Source: Limnoperna fortunei (taxonomy: Eukaryota; Mollusca; Bivalvia; Mytilida; Modiolidae). From it: a stretch of 64,000 bases of DNA. The translations under genes and the position numbers were made by a program. The notes below the pieces were generated by a model. It made no database searches. It worked only from the letters and a program-made list of their open reading frames with translations, and was not told the DNA's origin. Positions 31,054 through 40,330 of the stretch are shown piece by piece; positions within the stretch are counted from its first letter, which is position 1; each line of letters begins with the position of its first letter. The stretch lies in contig OX104120.1 in the NCBI GenBank assembly GCA_944474755.1, positions 38,482,067-38,546,066 on the forward strand, read 5' to 3'.

Positions 31054-33108
31054 ATGGAGAGAAATTCAAGACATAAAGCATTCTATTCAGTGTTAAAAGG
31101 AAGAGTTGTTGGAATTTTCTCCTCATGGAGTCATTGTTACGAAAGTATAAATGGTTTTAATGGGCAAGTGTTCAAAGGCTTTGGTGACCTGTCAAGTGCC
31201 ATCGAATTCATGAATGCAGGTCCCTATACTTGTAAAAATGTCCCAATTTACAATGATCTTGGTGATCCAAAAACTATTAAAGACTACCAACATCTACATT
31301 CCTGCTCTTTGTGTCTTCCGTCACAAACAACTGAAAAAAGAACTGATACCTCCCTCATGCCCATAACAGTGACCACTATAACAGATGATGTTGATGTATG
31401 TAATTTAGTAAATAATTCTGACACTGTAAATTCTGACTGTGAGTACCAAGAAGCAATTGAATATCCTGATGAAACTCTGTTATTAAAGCCTGTGTCAACA
31501 AATACTGATGCGGAAAACATTCCAGGGTCAAAAACTGAAGACAAAGTGTGTATAATGAACTGTAATACTAGTAATGTTGAAGATAAAAAGCAGATGCTAG
31601 TGTGTAGCAATTGTAAGAAATGGGTACACTTTGGATGCTCAGAGCTTCCTGATTATCAAATATATACCTTTGTAAATTCTAGTAGAAGATACACTTGTAA
31701 AATCTGTACACCAGTTCCATCAGATTTCAAAATTTCAAGAACACATTCCAGCACAGCTCAAATTGAACCGGATGGTTTCATTAAATATTGTGATACACTT
31801 GTAGACAGGATTCAGCAATCCTTTGTTAACAGTTTGAATAATCATGCTGAAAATGATGCTCATTTAAATCAAACTTTGCTCAGCATGCAACAGAAAATGT
31901 GCGACTTAGAAAAAAAACTTGACCAAAAAAATAAAGATGGTAATGAGGATAAGATAAACTATATAAAAGCTCGAGTGGATACACTTAGCGAGAACATTAA
32001 AATGATTCATGTGAAGGTTGAAAAGATAGAACACAATCATTCAAAAGACAGTTATAAATCCATACAATCACTTGATGATGTTATGAATGGTCTAATGGAA
32101 AGTGAAGTCACATTAAAATCTATCAGTAGCGAGATTAGCAGCACCGTTAGGAACCTATGTGATATACCAAAAACATTACACAACATAACTTCTTCCAAAC
32201 TAGAAAGTATATCAAATAAGTTAGATGAAGTGTCAAGTGATATCAAAGAAGTAAAAGAAAACGCAACACCTAAACTTTCGTATGCATGTGCAACACAAAA
32301 TCGATATGAAGTCCTTTTGCCTGACTCGCCACACTCACAGTGGCCAGATTTTGTTGATTCATCTAATCAGAAGGAAGTTACAGAGACAAAAGTTCAAACA
32401 CAGTCCACAAAGAGTCCGCAAACCAATCCGACTCGTGCACAGCAACAGAAACAACCTCATAAGCCTGTAAAGAATGATGTCAAGAAAGACAGTGTACTAT
32501 TAATTGGAAATTCTCATTTTGGTCCAATTAGATGTCAAAATTTTGTCCAAAACTGTTATGTAAAAAAACACATATGCTACAATATTTCTGATGCTCACAA
32601 ATTTTTAAATTTGTCAAAAGAACAATATAATTGTATTGCTGTTCATTTATTTACAAATGATGTTAAAAATGAAACCCCAGAAAAAGTTGTAGAACAGGTT
32701 GAAATTTTGGTACAATATATTAGGTCTAAATGGCCATCCTGTAAAGTAGTTATCTCACTTGGTATAGCTAGAAGAAACTCGGTTGAATTGAACAAAAAAA
32801 TTCATGAATGTAATGTTATTATACAGCATAGATTTTTACATGCTAAACAGGTTTATATTTGTGACAGCACTGCATCTTCATTGAGTATGAGAAATGAAGC
32901 AAACCCTAGGTTTTTAAAACAAGGTGATGATGTACATCTTAATGTTCAGGGTGTTAAAATATTTGCAAGCTATTTGAAACATTCTATTGCAAAATCTTTA
33001 AACATAAATTTACAAGTCAAACAGACCCCAAATAGATTTGACAGATTTAGAAGAGATCACAATCAGTATTATGATTCTTGGTCCAGTAGCTACTATAGAC
33101 ACTTCTAA
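31054..33108 (+). CDS. LINE-B ORF1: hybrid-binding domain, PHD-like finger, coiled coil, SGNH esterase
   Basis: 684 residues. Residues 10-54 (FYSVLKGRVVGIFSSW...C...INGF...FKGFGD...AIEFM) match the RNase H1 N-terminal hybrid-binding / viroplasmin fold, which binds RNA-DNA hybrids. Residues 166-218 form a PHD-like zinc finger (paired Cys, then WVHFGC, then CKIC). A coiled coil of heptads with Leu, Ile and Val lies at about 270-400. Residues 479-650 look like the SGNH esterase domain of CR1-type ORF1 proteins: LLIGNSH (block I, Ser), FTNDVKN (block III) and DDVHLN (block V Asp-His). The C-terminus is basic and aromatic. It probably chaperones the element RNA; what the esterase acts on is unknown. 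Confidence 0.87.
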   Translation: MERNSRHKAFYSVLKGRVVGIFSSWSHCYESINGFNGQVFKGFGDLSSAIEFMNAGPYTCKNVPIYNDLGDPKTIKDYQHLHSCSLCLPSQTTEKRTDTSLMPITVTTITDDVDVCNLVNNSDTVNSDCEYQEAIEYPDETLLLKPVSTNTDAENIPGSKTEDKVCIMNCNTSNVEDKKQMLVCSNCKKWVHFGCSELPDYQIYTFVNSSRRYTCKICTPVPSDFKISRTHSSTAQIEPDGFIKYCDTLVDRIQQSFVNSLNNHAENDAHLNQTLLSMQQKMCDLEKKLDQKNKDGNEDKINYIKARVDTLSENIKMIHVKVEKIEHNHSKDSYKSIQSLDDVMNGLMESEVTLKSISSEISSTVRNLCDIPKTLHNITSSKLESISNKLDEVSSDIKEVKENATPKLSYACATQNRYEVLLPDSPHSQWPDFVDSSNQKEVTETKVQTQSTKSPQTNPTRAQQQKQPHKPVKNDVKKDSVLLIGNSHFGPIRCQNFVQNCYVKKHICYNISDAHKFLNLSKEQYNCIAVHLFTNDVKNETPEKVVEQVEILVQYIRSKWPSCKVVISLGIARRNSVELNKKIHECNVIIQHRFLHAKQVYICDSTASSLSMRNEANPRFLKQGDDVHLNVQGVKIFASYLKHSIAKSLNINLQVKQTPNRFDRFRRDHNQYYDSWSSSYYRHF

Positions 33109-33253
33109 AATATAATATGATGTGAGCAATTTCAAGCTTCTGACAGTAGCTAGCTTACATTTTAATGATTCTGTTGAGAAGTTATTTTGATTTATTTGTT
33201 TGATATTTGTCGAAACGCTCATATGTAACTTGTCTTATGCCCTTATATATATA

Positions 33254-33602
33254 TTTACCAATCAGGTATGGAACAATGTCATAAAAAGTAAAAACCAACA
33301 TAGATGAACATTTTATTCAAATTACATTTATAGAATCTACTGTTTTTATTTGTTCATGACAAGCCAAGAAACTTTCAATGTTCATGATATTTTAATATCT
33401 TAAATTTAGAGAAATACATTTATACATATTTACCAATCAGGTATGGAACAATGTGCATAAAAAGTAAAAACCAACATAGATGAACATTTTATTCAAATTA
33501 CATCTATAGAATCTACTGTTTTTATTTGTTCATGACAAGCCAAGAAACTTTCAATGTTCATGATATTTTAATATCTTAAATTTAGAGAAATACATTTATT
33601 GC
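33254..33602 (+). repeat. 175 bp tandem duplication in the LINE-B inter-ORF spacer
   Basis: Unit 1 from 33254 and unit 2 from 33429 both begin TTTACCAATCAGGTATGGAA and run to GAGAAATACATTTAT. They differ by only a few bases (CATAAAAAG versus GCATAAAAAG, ACATTTAT versus ACATCTAT). Such high identity means a recent duplication or selection to keep it. Confidence 0.93.
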
Positions 33603-33782
33603 ACCTGATTTACATTGAATAAAGCCAGATTTAAGAGGGCATAGGTCAATATGCATTTAATAACATGCATATGTGTATTAGGTATATTCAATTAATGCAC
33701 AATTTAAAGTTAAACATTAGTTCATGTTTCTTGATTTTCATAATGTACTATTCTGAATATTGCATAGTGAAAACTTGTATAT

Positions 33783-36700
33783 ATGTGTTATTCTAAAACT
33801 TATAACAAAAGAGGTTTAAGAGTCTCTGTCTGGAATATAAATGGATATATGTGTAAAGGTGTCAACAAGTTTAATGAAAATGAGTTTATTAATTGTGTTT
33901 TAAAAGAAGACATATTTTGTTTACAAGAAACTCACTGTTCTTTAAATGATTGTTTAATATTGCCAGGTTTTTCAAATCCAATCCATTTAATAAGACCAAA
34001 GTTTAAAAAATCTGGAAAACATTCTGGTGGTCTATCTGTTTATGTGAAAGATACCATTCGTCCAGGTATAAAATTTTTACCACATCCATCCAATGATTAT
34101 ATTTGGTTACAATTACAAAAAGATTTTTTTGGACTTGACTGTCATATATTTCTCTGTTTCATATATTATCCACCAGAAAACTCTTCATATTGTAAACGTA
34201 TAAATTATGATATTTTAGAGCTTGTTGAAAAAGACATGATAGAGTATATGAAAAAAGGGAAGATAATTTTAGCAGGTGATTTGAATGCCAGGGTGGCTGA
34301 TACATTAGATTTTATTGAAAATGATTCAGATGATTTTTTGCCTTTATATGAATCTTATAAATTTGATAGTTCTCTATTAAGAAGAAAGAGTTATGATAAA
34401 GTTCTGTGTACAAGGGGGAGACAACTCTTATCACTTTGCATCTCCTCTGGTCTGAGAATTTTAAACGGTAGACTAATTGGTGATGTCTTGGGTAGTTTTA
34501 CCTCTTACCAACCGTTAGGAAGCAGTGTAGTTGACTATATGTTAGCATCTGAGGATTTAATTTCTCTTTTTGGCTATTTTAAAGTTCATGAATATCTTGC
34601 TGATCTCTCTGATCACTGTCAAATATCATGTATGATTAAATGCAATTATAACATTCTTAATAACTTAAATAGTGAAATTAAGTTAATGCCAGATAAATAT
34701 ATTTGGAGTGAAGACTCTGCAAATAAATTTTTGGAAGCTTTAAATTCAAATAGTATTAATAATATGATTACTGCATTTAAAAATAGCATAAACATGTCAG
34801 ACGATATTGAAAAAGTTACATCTGATTTCAATGATATCATTCTCAAATCAGCTGATATGTCTCTAAAAACCAAACCCAATAGGATAAAGAGACATGGTAG
34901 AAAACCAAAGAATAAGCCTTGGTTTGATGGTAATTTACAACAAATGAAAACAGAGCTGTCCTATAAAAGTAAAAAACTTAAAACATGTACAGATCCAGTT
35001 GTAAGAGGAGGGTTCTTTAAATTACTGAAAAAATATAGAAAATGTAGAAAAAAATCTAAAAAAGATTTTAGAAAGAATTTAATTGAGAAGTTGGATAATT
35101 TATATAATGAAAATCCAAAAGAATATTGGCAATTAGTTGATAAAATTAAAAATGAACACAGACAAGCCCCTCCAGAAACTAATGTTCATATTTCAGATTG
35201 GGAGTCTCATTTTAAACAACTAAATGATGTTAGTAATAAGAATGATATATCTGTAAATACAAATAATGATTTATCAGAGAGGCTATGTACAACGGAACAG
35301 GAAACTATTTTTAATGAGTTAGATTATCAAATAACAGAAAAAGAAATATCTGAGGCAATAAAATCCTTAAAAAATGGGAAAGCTAGTGGGTTCAGTAAAA
35401 TACTGAATGAAATGTTAAAACATGGACAAACAATATTAACACCTATTTTGGAAATTTTATTCAATAAAATTTTAATTAACGGATATTATCCTAACTTGTG
35501 GTCATTAAGTTATATAGTACCTCTCCATAAGAAAGGATCAATATATGAAGTGACAAACTACAGAGGTATAACTATTAGTGACAATGTTAGCAAATTATTT
35601 AATAAAATTTTAAATAATAGATTGGTTAAATTCTTTAAGAAGTCAAACAGTATATGTAAAGAACAAATTGGTTTTACTGCTGGTTGCAGAACAACAGATC
35701 ATATGTTTGTTTTAAATACTCTAATAAATAAATATGTGAAAAATGGATCAAAGAAACTTTATGCATGTTTTGTAGATTTCAAAAGTGCATTTGACTCTGT
35801 ACCACATATTGGATTATTCTACAAACTGAAGTCTATTGGAGTAGGATGCAAATTTTATAGTATAATTAAATCTATGTATAGCAAAATCCAGCTTTGTGTA
35901 AAAATTGATAATTTTAGATCAGATTTTTTCTCATCAAATATAGGTGTAAGACAGGGTGATAACCTAAGCCCTAGTCTGTTTAATTTATACCTCAGTGATT
36001 TACCATCATATTTTGACACTAAATGTGATGCCGTGTCCTTAAATGGTGAAAAAATTAATTGTCTGCTTTATGCAGACGACTTAGTTCTATTGTCAGAAAC
36101 TGAGAGAGGTCTTCAATACTGCCTTGATAAACTATCTTTTTACTCTGATAAATGGCAGTTAACTGTTAATACAAACAAAACAAAGGTTTTAATATTTAAT
36201 AAGGCTGGTCGTTCAATTACAAAAAACTTTAGATTAAATGATAAAATTGTAGAATCTGTTCAGAAATATATATACCTGGGCATTTGTTTTTCAGCCTCTG
36301 GTACATTTTCTTATGCAAAAAATGAACTATATCAAAAAGGCCTTAAAGCTTCTTTTAAGCTTACCAAAGCATTCGACTCATCTAAACCAAATGCATCTAC
36401 ACTTATTCATATTTTTAATCATACAGTAAGACCCGTTTTATTATACGGGTCTGAAATATGGGGAAGTTTCAACACCTCTAAATTTATACAAAATCCTGAG
36501 AAATACATTACTATGGAATTAGATAAGTTAGTTCTTGAAAAAGTACAAACAAAATTTTGTAAATTTATTTTGGGAGTTAGTAAAAAAACCAGTAATTCCG
36601 GTGTAAGATCAGAACTCGGATGTTTATCAATTCTTTATTATGTACTAACAAATATGCTCAAATATTGGACTCGACTCCAAGAAGATGAATCGGATAAAAA

Positions 36701-37346
36701 TTTTATTCTCAAGGCAGCTCTAAATGAATCTTGGTCTATGCATGAAAATAATAAAGAATCATGGATAAGTTGTATTTATCATTTACTTAAATTTTTAAAT
36801 GCCAGTCATTTATTTAAGAAAAAGGTAGAATTTAAAAGTAAATCAGTGTTTAATATTTTAAAATATAAAATACACTCTAAATTTATGGAACTATGGACTG
36901 ATAAACAAACAAATGAGGAAGGTAAACTAAGAACATACAAAAAATTTAAATCCCATCTCCAACTTGAACCATATCTAAAGTATGGTAATCAAGACCAGAG
37001 GAGATTGATGAGTAAATTTAGACTTAGTGCTCATAATCTCAAAATAGAAACAGGACGTTACACTAAAGTTGAATGTAACAATAGAATTTGTGATCTTTGT
37101 AAAAATAATATTGAAGATGAGATTCATTTTCTCATAGAGTGTAATGCTCTTAACTGTATAAGAACACACTTTTTATCTTTTTTTGAGAATAAATGTAAGA
37201 ACTTTAGCAAATTATCTTCTACAAATAAATTTATTTGGCTGTTAAGCAATGAAGATAGAGAAATCATCATAAAATTATTCCAAATGCTAGAAGAACTATT
37301 CTTGAAAAGAGATTCCTTACTTTGTGTTAATCAAGTGTCTTCATAA
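33783..37346 (+). CDS. LINE-B ORF2: APE endonuclease / reverse transcriptase
   Basis: 1187 residues, no interruption. The endonuclease occupies about 1-285: WNING (17-21), LQET (47-50, catalytic Glu49), AGDLNA (about 163-168) and LSDH (about 274-277). RT: FVDFKSAFD with motif A Asp665, GVRQG (721-725, motif B), YADD (763-766, motif C), then KTKVLIF and KYIYLGI thumb-side motifs. A C-terminal Cys-His cluster starts at C1098 (CNNRICDLC...H...C), the usual knuckle at the end of LINE ORF2. No RNase H. All recognisable catalytic residues are present. LINE-C at 59781-62545 is the nearest relative in the window. The 3' UTR follows to the (TTTGTA)n tail. Confidence 0.94.
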   Translation: MCYSKTYNKRGLRVSVWNINGYMCKGVNKFNENEFINCVLKEDIFCLQETHCSLNDCLILPGFSNPIHLIRPKFKKSGKHSGGLSVYVKDTIRPGIKFLPHPSNDYIWLQLQKDFFGLDCHIFLCFIYYPPENSSYCKRINYDILELVEKDMIEYMKKGKIILAGDLNARVADTLDFIENDSDDFLPLYESYKFDSSLLRRKSYDKVLCTRGRQLLSLCISSGLRILNGRLIGDVLGSFTSYQPLGSSVVDYMLASEDLISLFGYFKVHEYLADLSDHCQISCMIKCNYNILNNLNSEIKLMPDKYIWSEDSANKFLEALNSNSINNMITAFKNSINMSDDIEKVTSDFNDIILKSADMSLKTKPNRIKRHGRKPKNKPWFDGNLQQMKTELSYKSKKLKTCTDPVVRGGFFKLLKKYRKCRKKSKKDFRKNLIEKLDNLYNENPKEYWQLVDKIKNEHRQAPPETNVHISDWESHFKQLNDVSNKNDISVNTNNDLSERLCTTEQETIFNELDYQITEKEISEAIKSLKNGKASGFSKILNEMLKHGQTILTPILEILFNKILINGYYPNLWSLSYIVPLHKKGSIYEVTNYRGITISDNVSKLFNKILNNRLVKFFKKSNSICKEQIGFTAGCRTTDHMFVLNTLINKYVKNGSKKLYACFVDFKSAFDSVPHIGLFYKLKSIGVGCKFYSIIKSMYSKIQLCVKIDNFRSDFFSSNIGVRQGDNLSPSLFNLYLSDLPSYFDTKCDAVSLNGEKINCLLYADDLVLLSETERGLQYCLDKLSFYSDKWQLTVNTNKTKVLIFNKAGRSITKNFRLNDKIVESVQKYIYLGICFSASGTFSYAKNELYQKGLKASFKLTKAFDSSKPNASTLIHIFNHTVRPVLLYGSEIWGSFNTSKFIQNPEKYITMELDKLVLEKVQTKFCKFILGVSKKTSNSGVRSELGCLSILYYVLTNMLKYWTRLQEDESDKNFILKAALNESWSMHENNKESWISCIYHLLKFLNASHLFKKKVEFKSKSVFNILKYKIHSKFMELWTDKQTNEEGKLRTYKKFKSHLQLEPYLKYGNQDQRRLMSKFRLSAHNLKIETGRYTKVECNNRICDLCKNNIEDEIHFLIECNALNCIRTHFLSFFENKCKNFSKLSSTNKFIWLLSNEDREIIIKLFQMLEELFLKRDSLLCVNQVSS

Positions 37347-37633
37347 AGTATATATATTGTATAATTTATAATAGTATATTAAATATTCTTATAAGTTCCA
37401 AAGATAAGAGCTGCACCCCCCAACACCTCATCCAGACAGAGACTAAAATTAATTTGTTTTTATCATAAAACTATTTTTTATATGTTATTGTTACTAAAAC
37501 TAATTAGAATAATCACATGTTTTGATATTTTGATTTTTACTCATTTTGTTTTGTTATGAATAATTGTTCTGCCTCTCTGGGGGCTCCATAATTGGATTAA
37601 ATAAAAAATTTGTATTTGTATTTGTATTTGTAT

Positions 37634-40330
37634 AAGTCTAGAGAATTATGCAACGATACAAATTTAAAGATGTTTCTACTAAAAAATGATTTTATTAATA
37701 AATATGACAAAATTTTCGACCAACTGATGGCCTTCTTCAGTGTCAATATCAATCTATAATAAACGATAAAATTTGGATACTGGTACATCAGCATCCGGTA
37801 GTGATGTGATCGGATCTGATTTTATTGATCTTGAACTTTCTCGAATCACATCTATCAGTCATTACAGAAGGGAGTACTGTACAGTTATATAAACCATTTT
37901 ATCTTTAACTTCTTAATATTCATGAATTTATTGTTTATATTTTGAATGATATTTATTGTTTTTTGTTCATTCCATTGGGGTGTACAGAGCAGAGCTCTTT
38001 GATCCAGAATTTCTCTCGGACCTCCCGTTCAGAGTCTCGCCACTTGCAGTTCTGCTCGATAATTAGGATTTTTATGTTATCAAAATCCTTTGGAGTGTGG
38101 TCGGGCAGTCTGAAGTGTTGGATTACGGGCAGAAACTGTTTCTTAGTAAGGTCACTTCTGTGACCATTCAGTCGTTTGTGGAATGGATGTTTGGACTCGC
38201 CGACATATTGTAAGCCACAGATGGGGCACTCAAGAATGTAAATGACATTCGAGCTTTTGCAGTTAACAGTAGTAAATATTTTGTACTGTTTACCTGTGAC
38301 TTTGCTGTTAAATGTAGACGAGAGTTCCATATGTTTGCAACATTTGCAGCGTTTGTCACCACAAGACTGACTTCTGCCAGCGGCAGTGCTAGGCTTTGCA
38401 ATCTCTGCTCGTACCAATAAGTTTCGGAGACTGTTGGGTTGTTTAAACGCAACCATGGGGGCTCTGGAAAGATTCTTGACAATCTGGGATATTTTTCAAT
38501 CGATTTCCAATGTTCATGAATGGTGCTAATTGTGTTTTTCAAACAAGGGTGGTAAGTTAGTACGCAGGGAACTCTATTGCATTTCGTTTTTTCTTTATAT
38601 TGAAGAAGGGTAATCCTCGATGTCTGCTGTGCTTTTTGAAAATTCTTTTTGATGTTATTATTCTTGTACCCCCTTCTTCTAAGGTGTCCTTTTAATTTCC
38701 ATAGTCTCCTTTTAAACGAATCGTCGGTGGAACAGATTCGTTGGAGTCTAAGAGCTTGACTATAAGGAATGCTCTTTGTCACATGAGGAGGATGACAGCT
38801 ACTAGGTAAAATGTATTGGTTTGGAATACAGGTCAGTGGACAACTCACCATTTGCGGATAAGGAGCTGGAAGTATCGAGGAAAGATATACTAGATTTTGA
38901 GATTTCATAAGTAAATTTGATAGAGGGATGGATGTTATTGGCACGTGTGATAAAGTTTTGTAATCCCTCATCAGTGTGTATCCACTTCATATCAACATCA
39001 TCAATAAACCTGTACCAAGATAGTGGTTTTTCAATAGACGATTGGAGAAGTTCTTTTTCTAATTTACCCATAAATATGTTGGCATATGATGGAGCCATTT
39101 TAGTTCCCATAGCTGTTATTTGCAAGAAATGGTCTCCATTAAAAGTGAAGTTGTTCTTTTTTAGCACCAACGTCAGCATTGCGACTAAACATTCAGTCGG
39201 AGGATCTTTGACTGAACGACTTTCCCAGACCTCTATGCATGCTTCTACGGCATCAGCATGAGGAATGTTGGGATAGAGAGAGGTGACATCCATAGTGACC
39301 AGAGTGGTACCCGGTGGAAGGGGATTCATGGCTGCCATCTTTTGTAGATAGTCGGTGGTGTCCTTCACAAATGATGGGAGTGATTCAACATGTGGTCGAA
39401 GATGGTAATCTACAAATTCAGATATGTTTTCTGTCCGGTGGCCGTTAGCTGATACGATAGGTCTACCGGGGTTGTTAGGTTTGTGAATTTTAGGTAGAAG
39501 GTAGAATCTGACGGCTTTTGGGTTGTCTGGTGTTAGGTATTCGAGAGTTTTATCATCAATATAGCCTAGAGTGTTCATTTTGGTTAATTCCTTAGTTATT
39601 TCATCACTGAATTTCTCTGTGGGGTCCTCTTCTAATTTCATATAAAACCGGTCATCATTCAGTTGACGTTCAGCCTCTCGAATATAAGCAGATTTGTCCA
39701 TAACCACAACCGCACTACCCTTGTCTGCTGGTTTGATGACTATTTCTACATTTGATCTTAAGTTTCTTAAGGCAGTTCGTTCGTCAGGAGAGAGATTGTC
39801 AAAATTGTTTGTATAAGATTCAACTGTGCTAATTATTTCTGTTTTGACGTTGTCTATAAATGACTCTAAAGTTGTATTCTTACTAGGTTTGGGGACCCAT
39901 TCACTTTTTTTGACAAATCTATATTTGGTATCTCCTTCTATGTCACTACTGGAGTTCACCTCATAATCTTCCTCTTTCTTCGAAGCAAAATATTCTTTAA
40001 TTCTTAAGCTTTTGGCAAAATAATCAAATTCCTGGGATAGTTTAGTGCTGTTGATAGGACCAGGAACTGGACAGAAATTTAAACCCTTTGCTAGTTGAGA
40101 TGTTTCACTCTCAGTAAGATGGTGACTCGAGAGGTTAACAACAGTGTTGGAATCGTTGTTGGTGGAAATGGATTTCCGTTTGAAGTGTCTATTGCGTCTT
40201 TTTATCTGCGATGGTAGACTGACCAACGAATGGCCTTAGTCATTGAATATCAATATAAATAAATGACGTAAACAAGTCATAACATTTTAATCTTAAACTT
40301 TCTCATTTCCAACTGTACCCAAAATAGTTG
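37634..40330 (-). mobile_element. Penelope-like element (main body)
   Basis: Contains a 5' flank (40330-40227), the broken RT/GIY-YIG gene (40226-37953) and a 3' UTR (37952-37634) cut by LINE-B at AAGTCTAGA. GACCAACTGATGGCCTTCTT with CAGTGTCAATATCAAT (37718-37757) in the 3' UTR resembles GACCAACGAATGGCCTTAGT with TTGAATATCAATAT (40219-40255) at the 5' side, consistent with pseudo-LTRs. The 5' flank loses similarity to 27919-28035 at about 40330, so the 5' terminal repeat is probably truncated and no hammerhead is seen there. Confidence 0.87.
37953..40226 (-). pseudogene. Penelope-like reverse transcriptase with GIY-YIG endonuclease
   Basis: Segment 1 (40226-38802, 474 residues) is the RT: VIKPADKGSAVVV (163-175), LLPKIHKP (243-250), TMDVTSLYPNIPH (311-323, motif A Asp313), GTKMAPSYANIFM (374-386) and RFIDD (406-410, motif C). 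The frame shifts near 38815-38825 into segment 2 (thumb and linker, with LPSSCHPPHVTKSIPYSQALRLQRIC) and again near 38455 into segment 3 (about 167 residues). Segment 3 has a Cys-rich zinc group (CGDKRCKCCKH), then VIYILECPICGLQYVGES and KRLNGHRSD, the GIY-YIG endonuclease core with its Arg and a downstream Glu (LIIEQ). The order RT then GIY-YIG defines Penelope-like elements. Two frameshifts make it inactive. Confidence 0.93.

Larger units (their letters stand above)
30812..37633 (+). mobile_element. LINE-B: full-length two-ORF LINE with intact reading frames
   Basis: Flanked by AAGTCTAGA at 30803-30811 and 37634-37642. The uninterrupted paralogous site at 27861-27890 (CAAGTCTAGAAG-ATTATGCAACGATAC) shows the pre-insertion sequence. 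Layout: short 5' UTR, ORF1 (31054-33108), 674 bp spacer with a 175 bp tandem duplication, ORF2 (33783-37346), 3' UTR, and a (TTTGTA)n tail (about 37608-37633). ORF2 has APE and RT but no RNase H. PHD and esterase modules in ORF1 suggest the CR1/L2 group; the exact clade is not resolved. Both ORFs lack stops and frameshifts, so this may be a recent, possibly competent copy. Confidence 0.92.

Noticed and set aside
38955..38975. CTCATCAGTGTGT resembles the hammerhead core on the minus strand
   Set aside because: It lies in Penelope RT coding sequence and lacks the GAAA half and stems.
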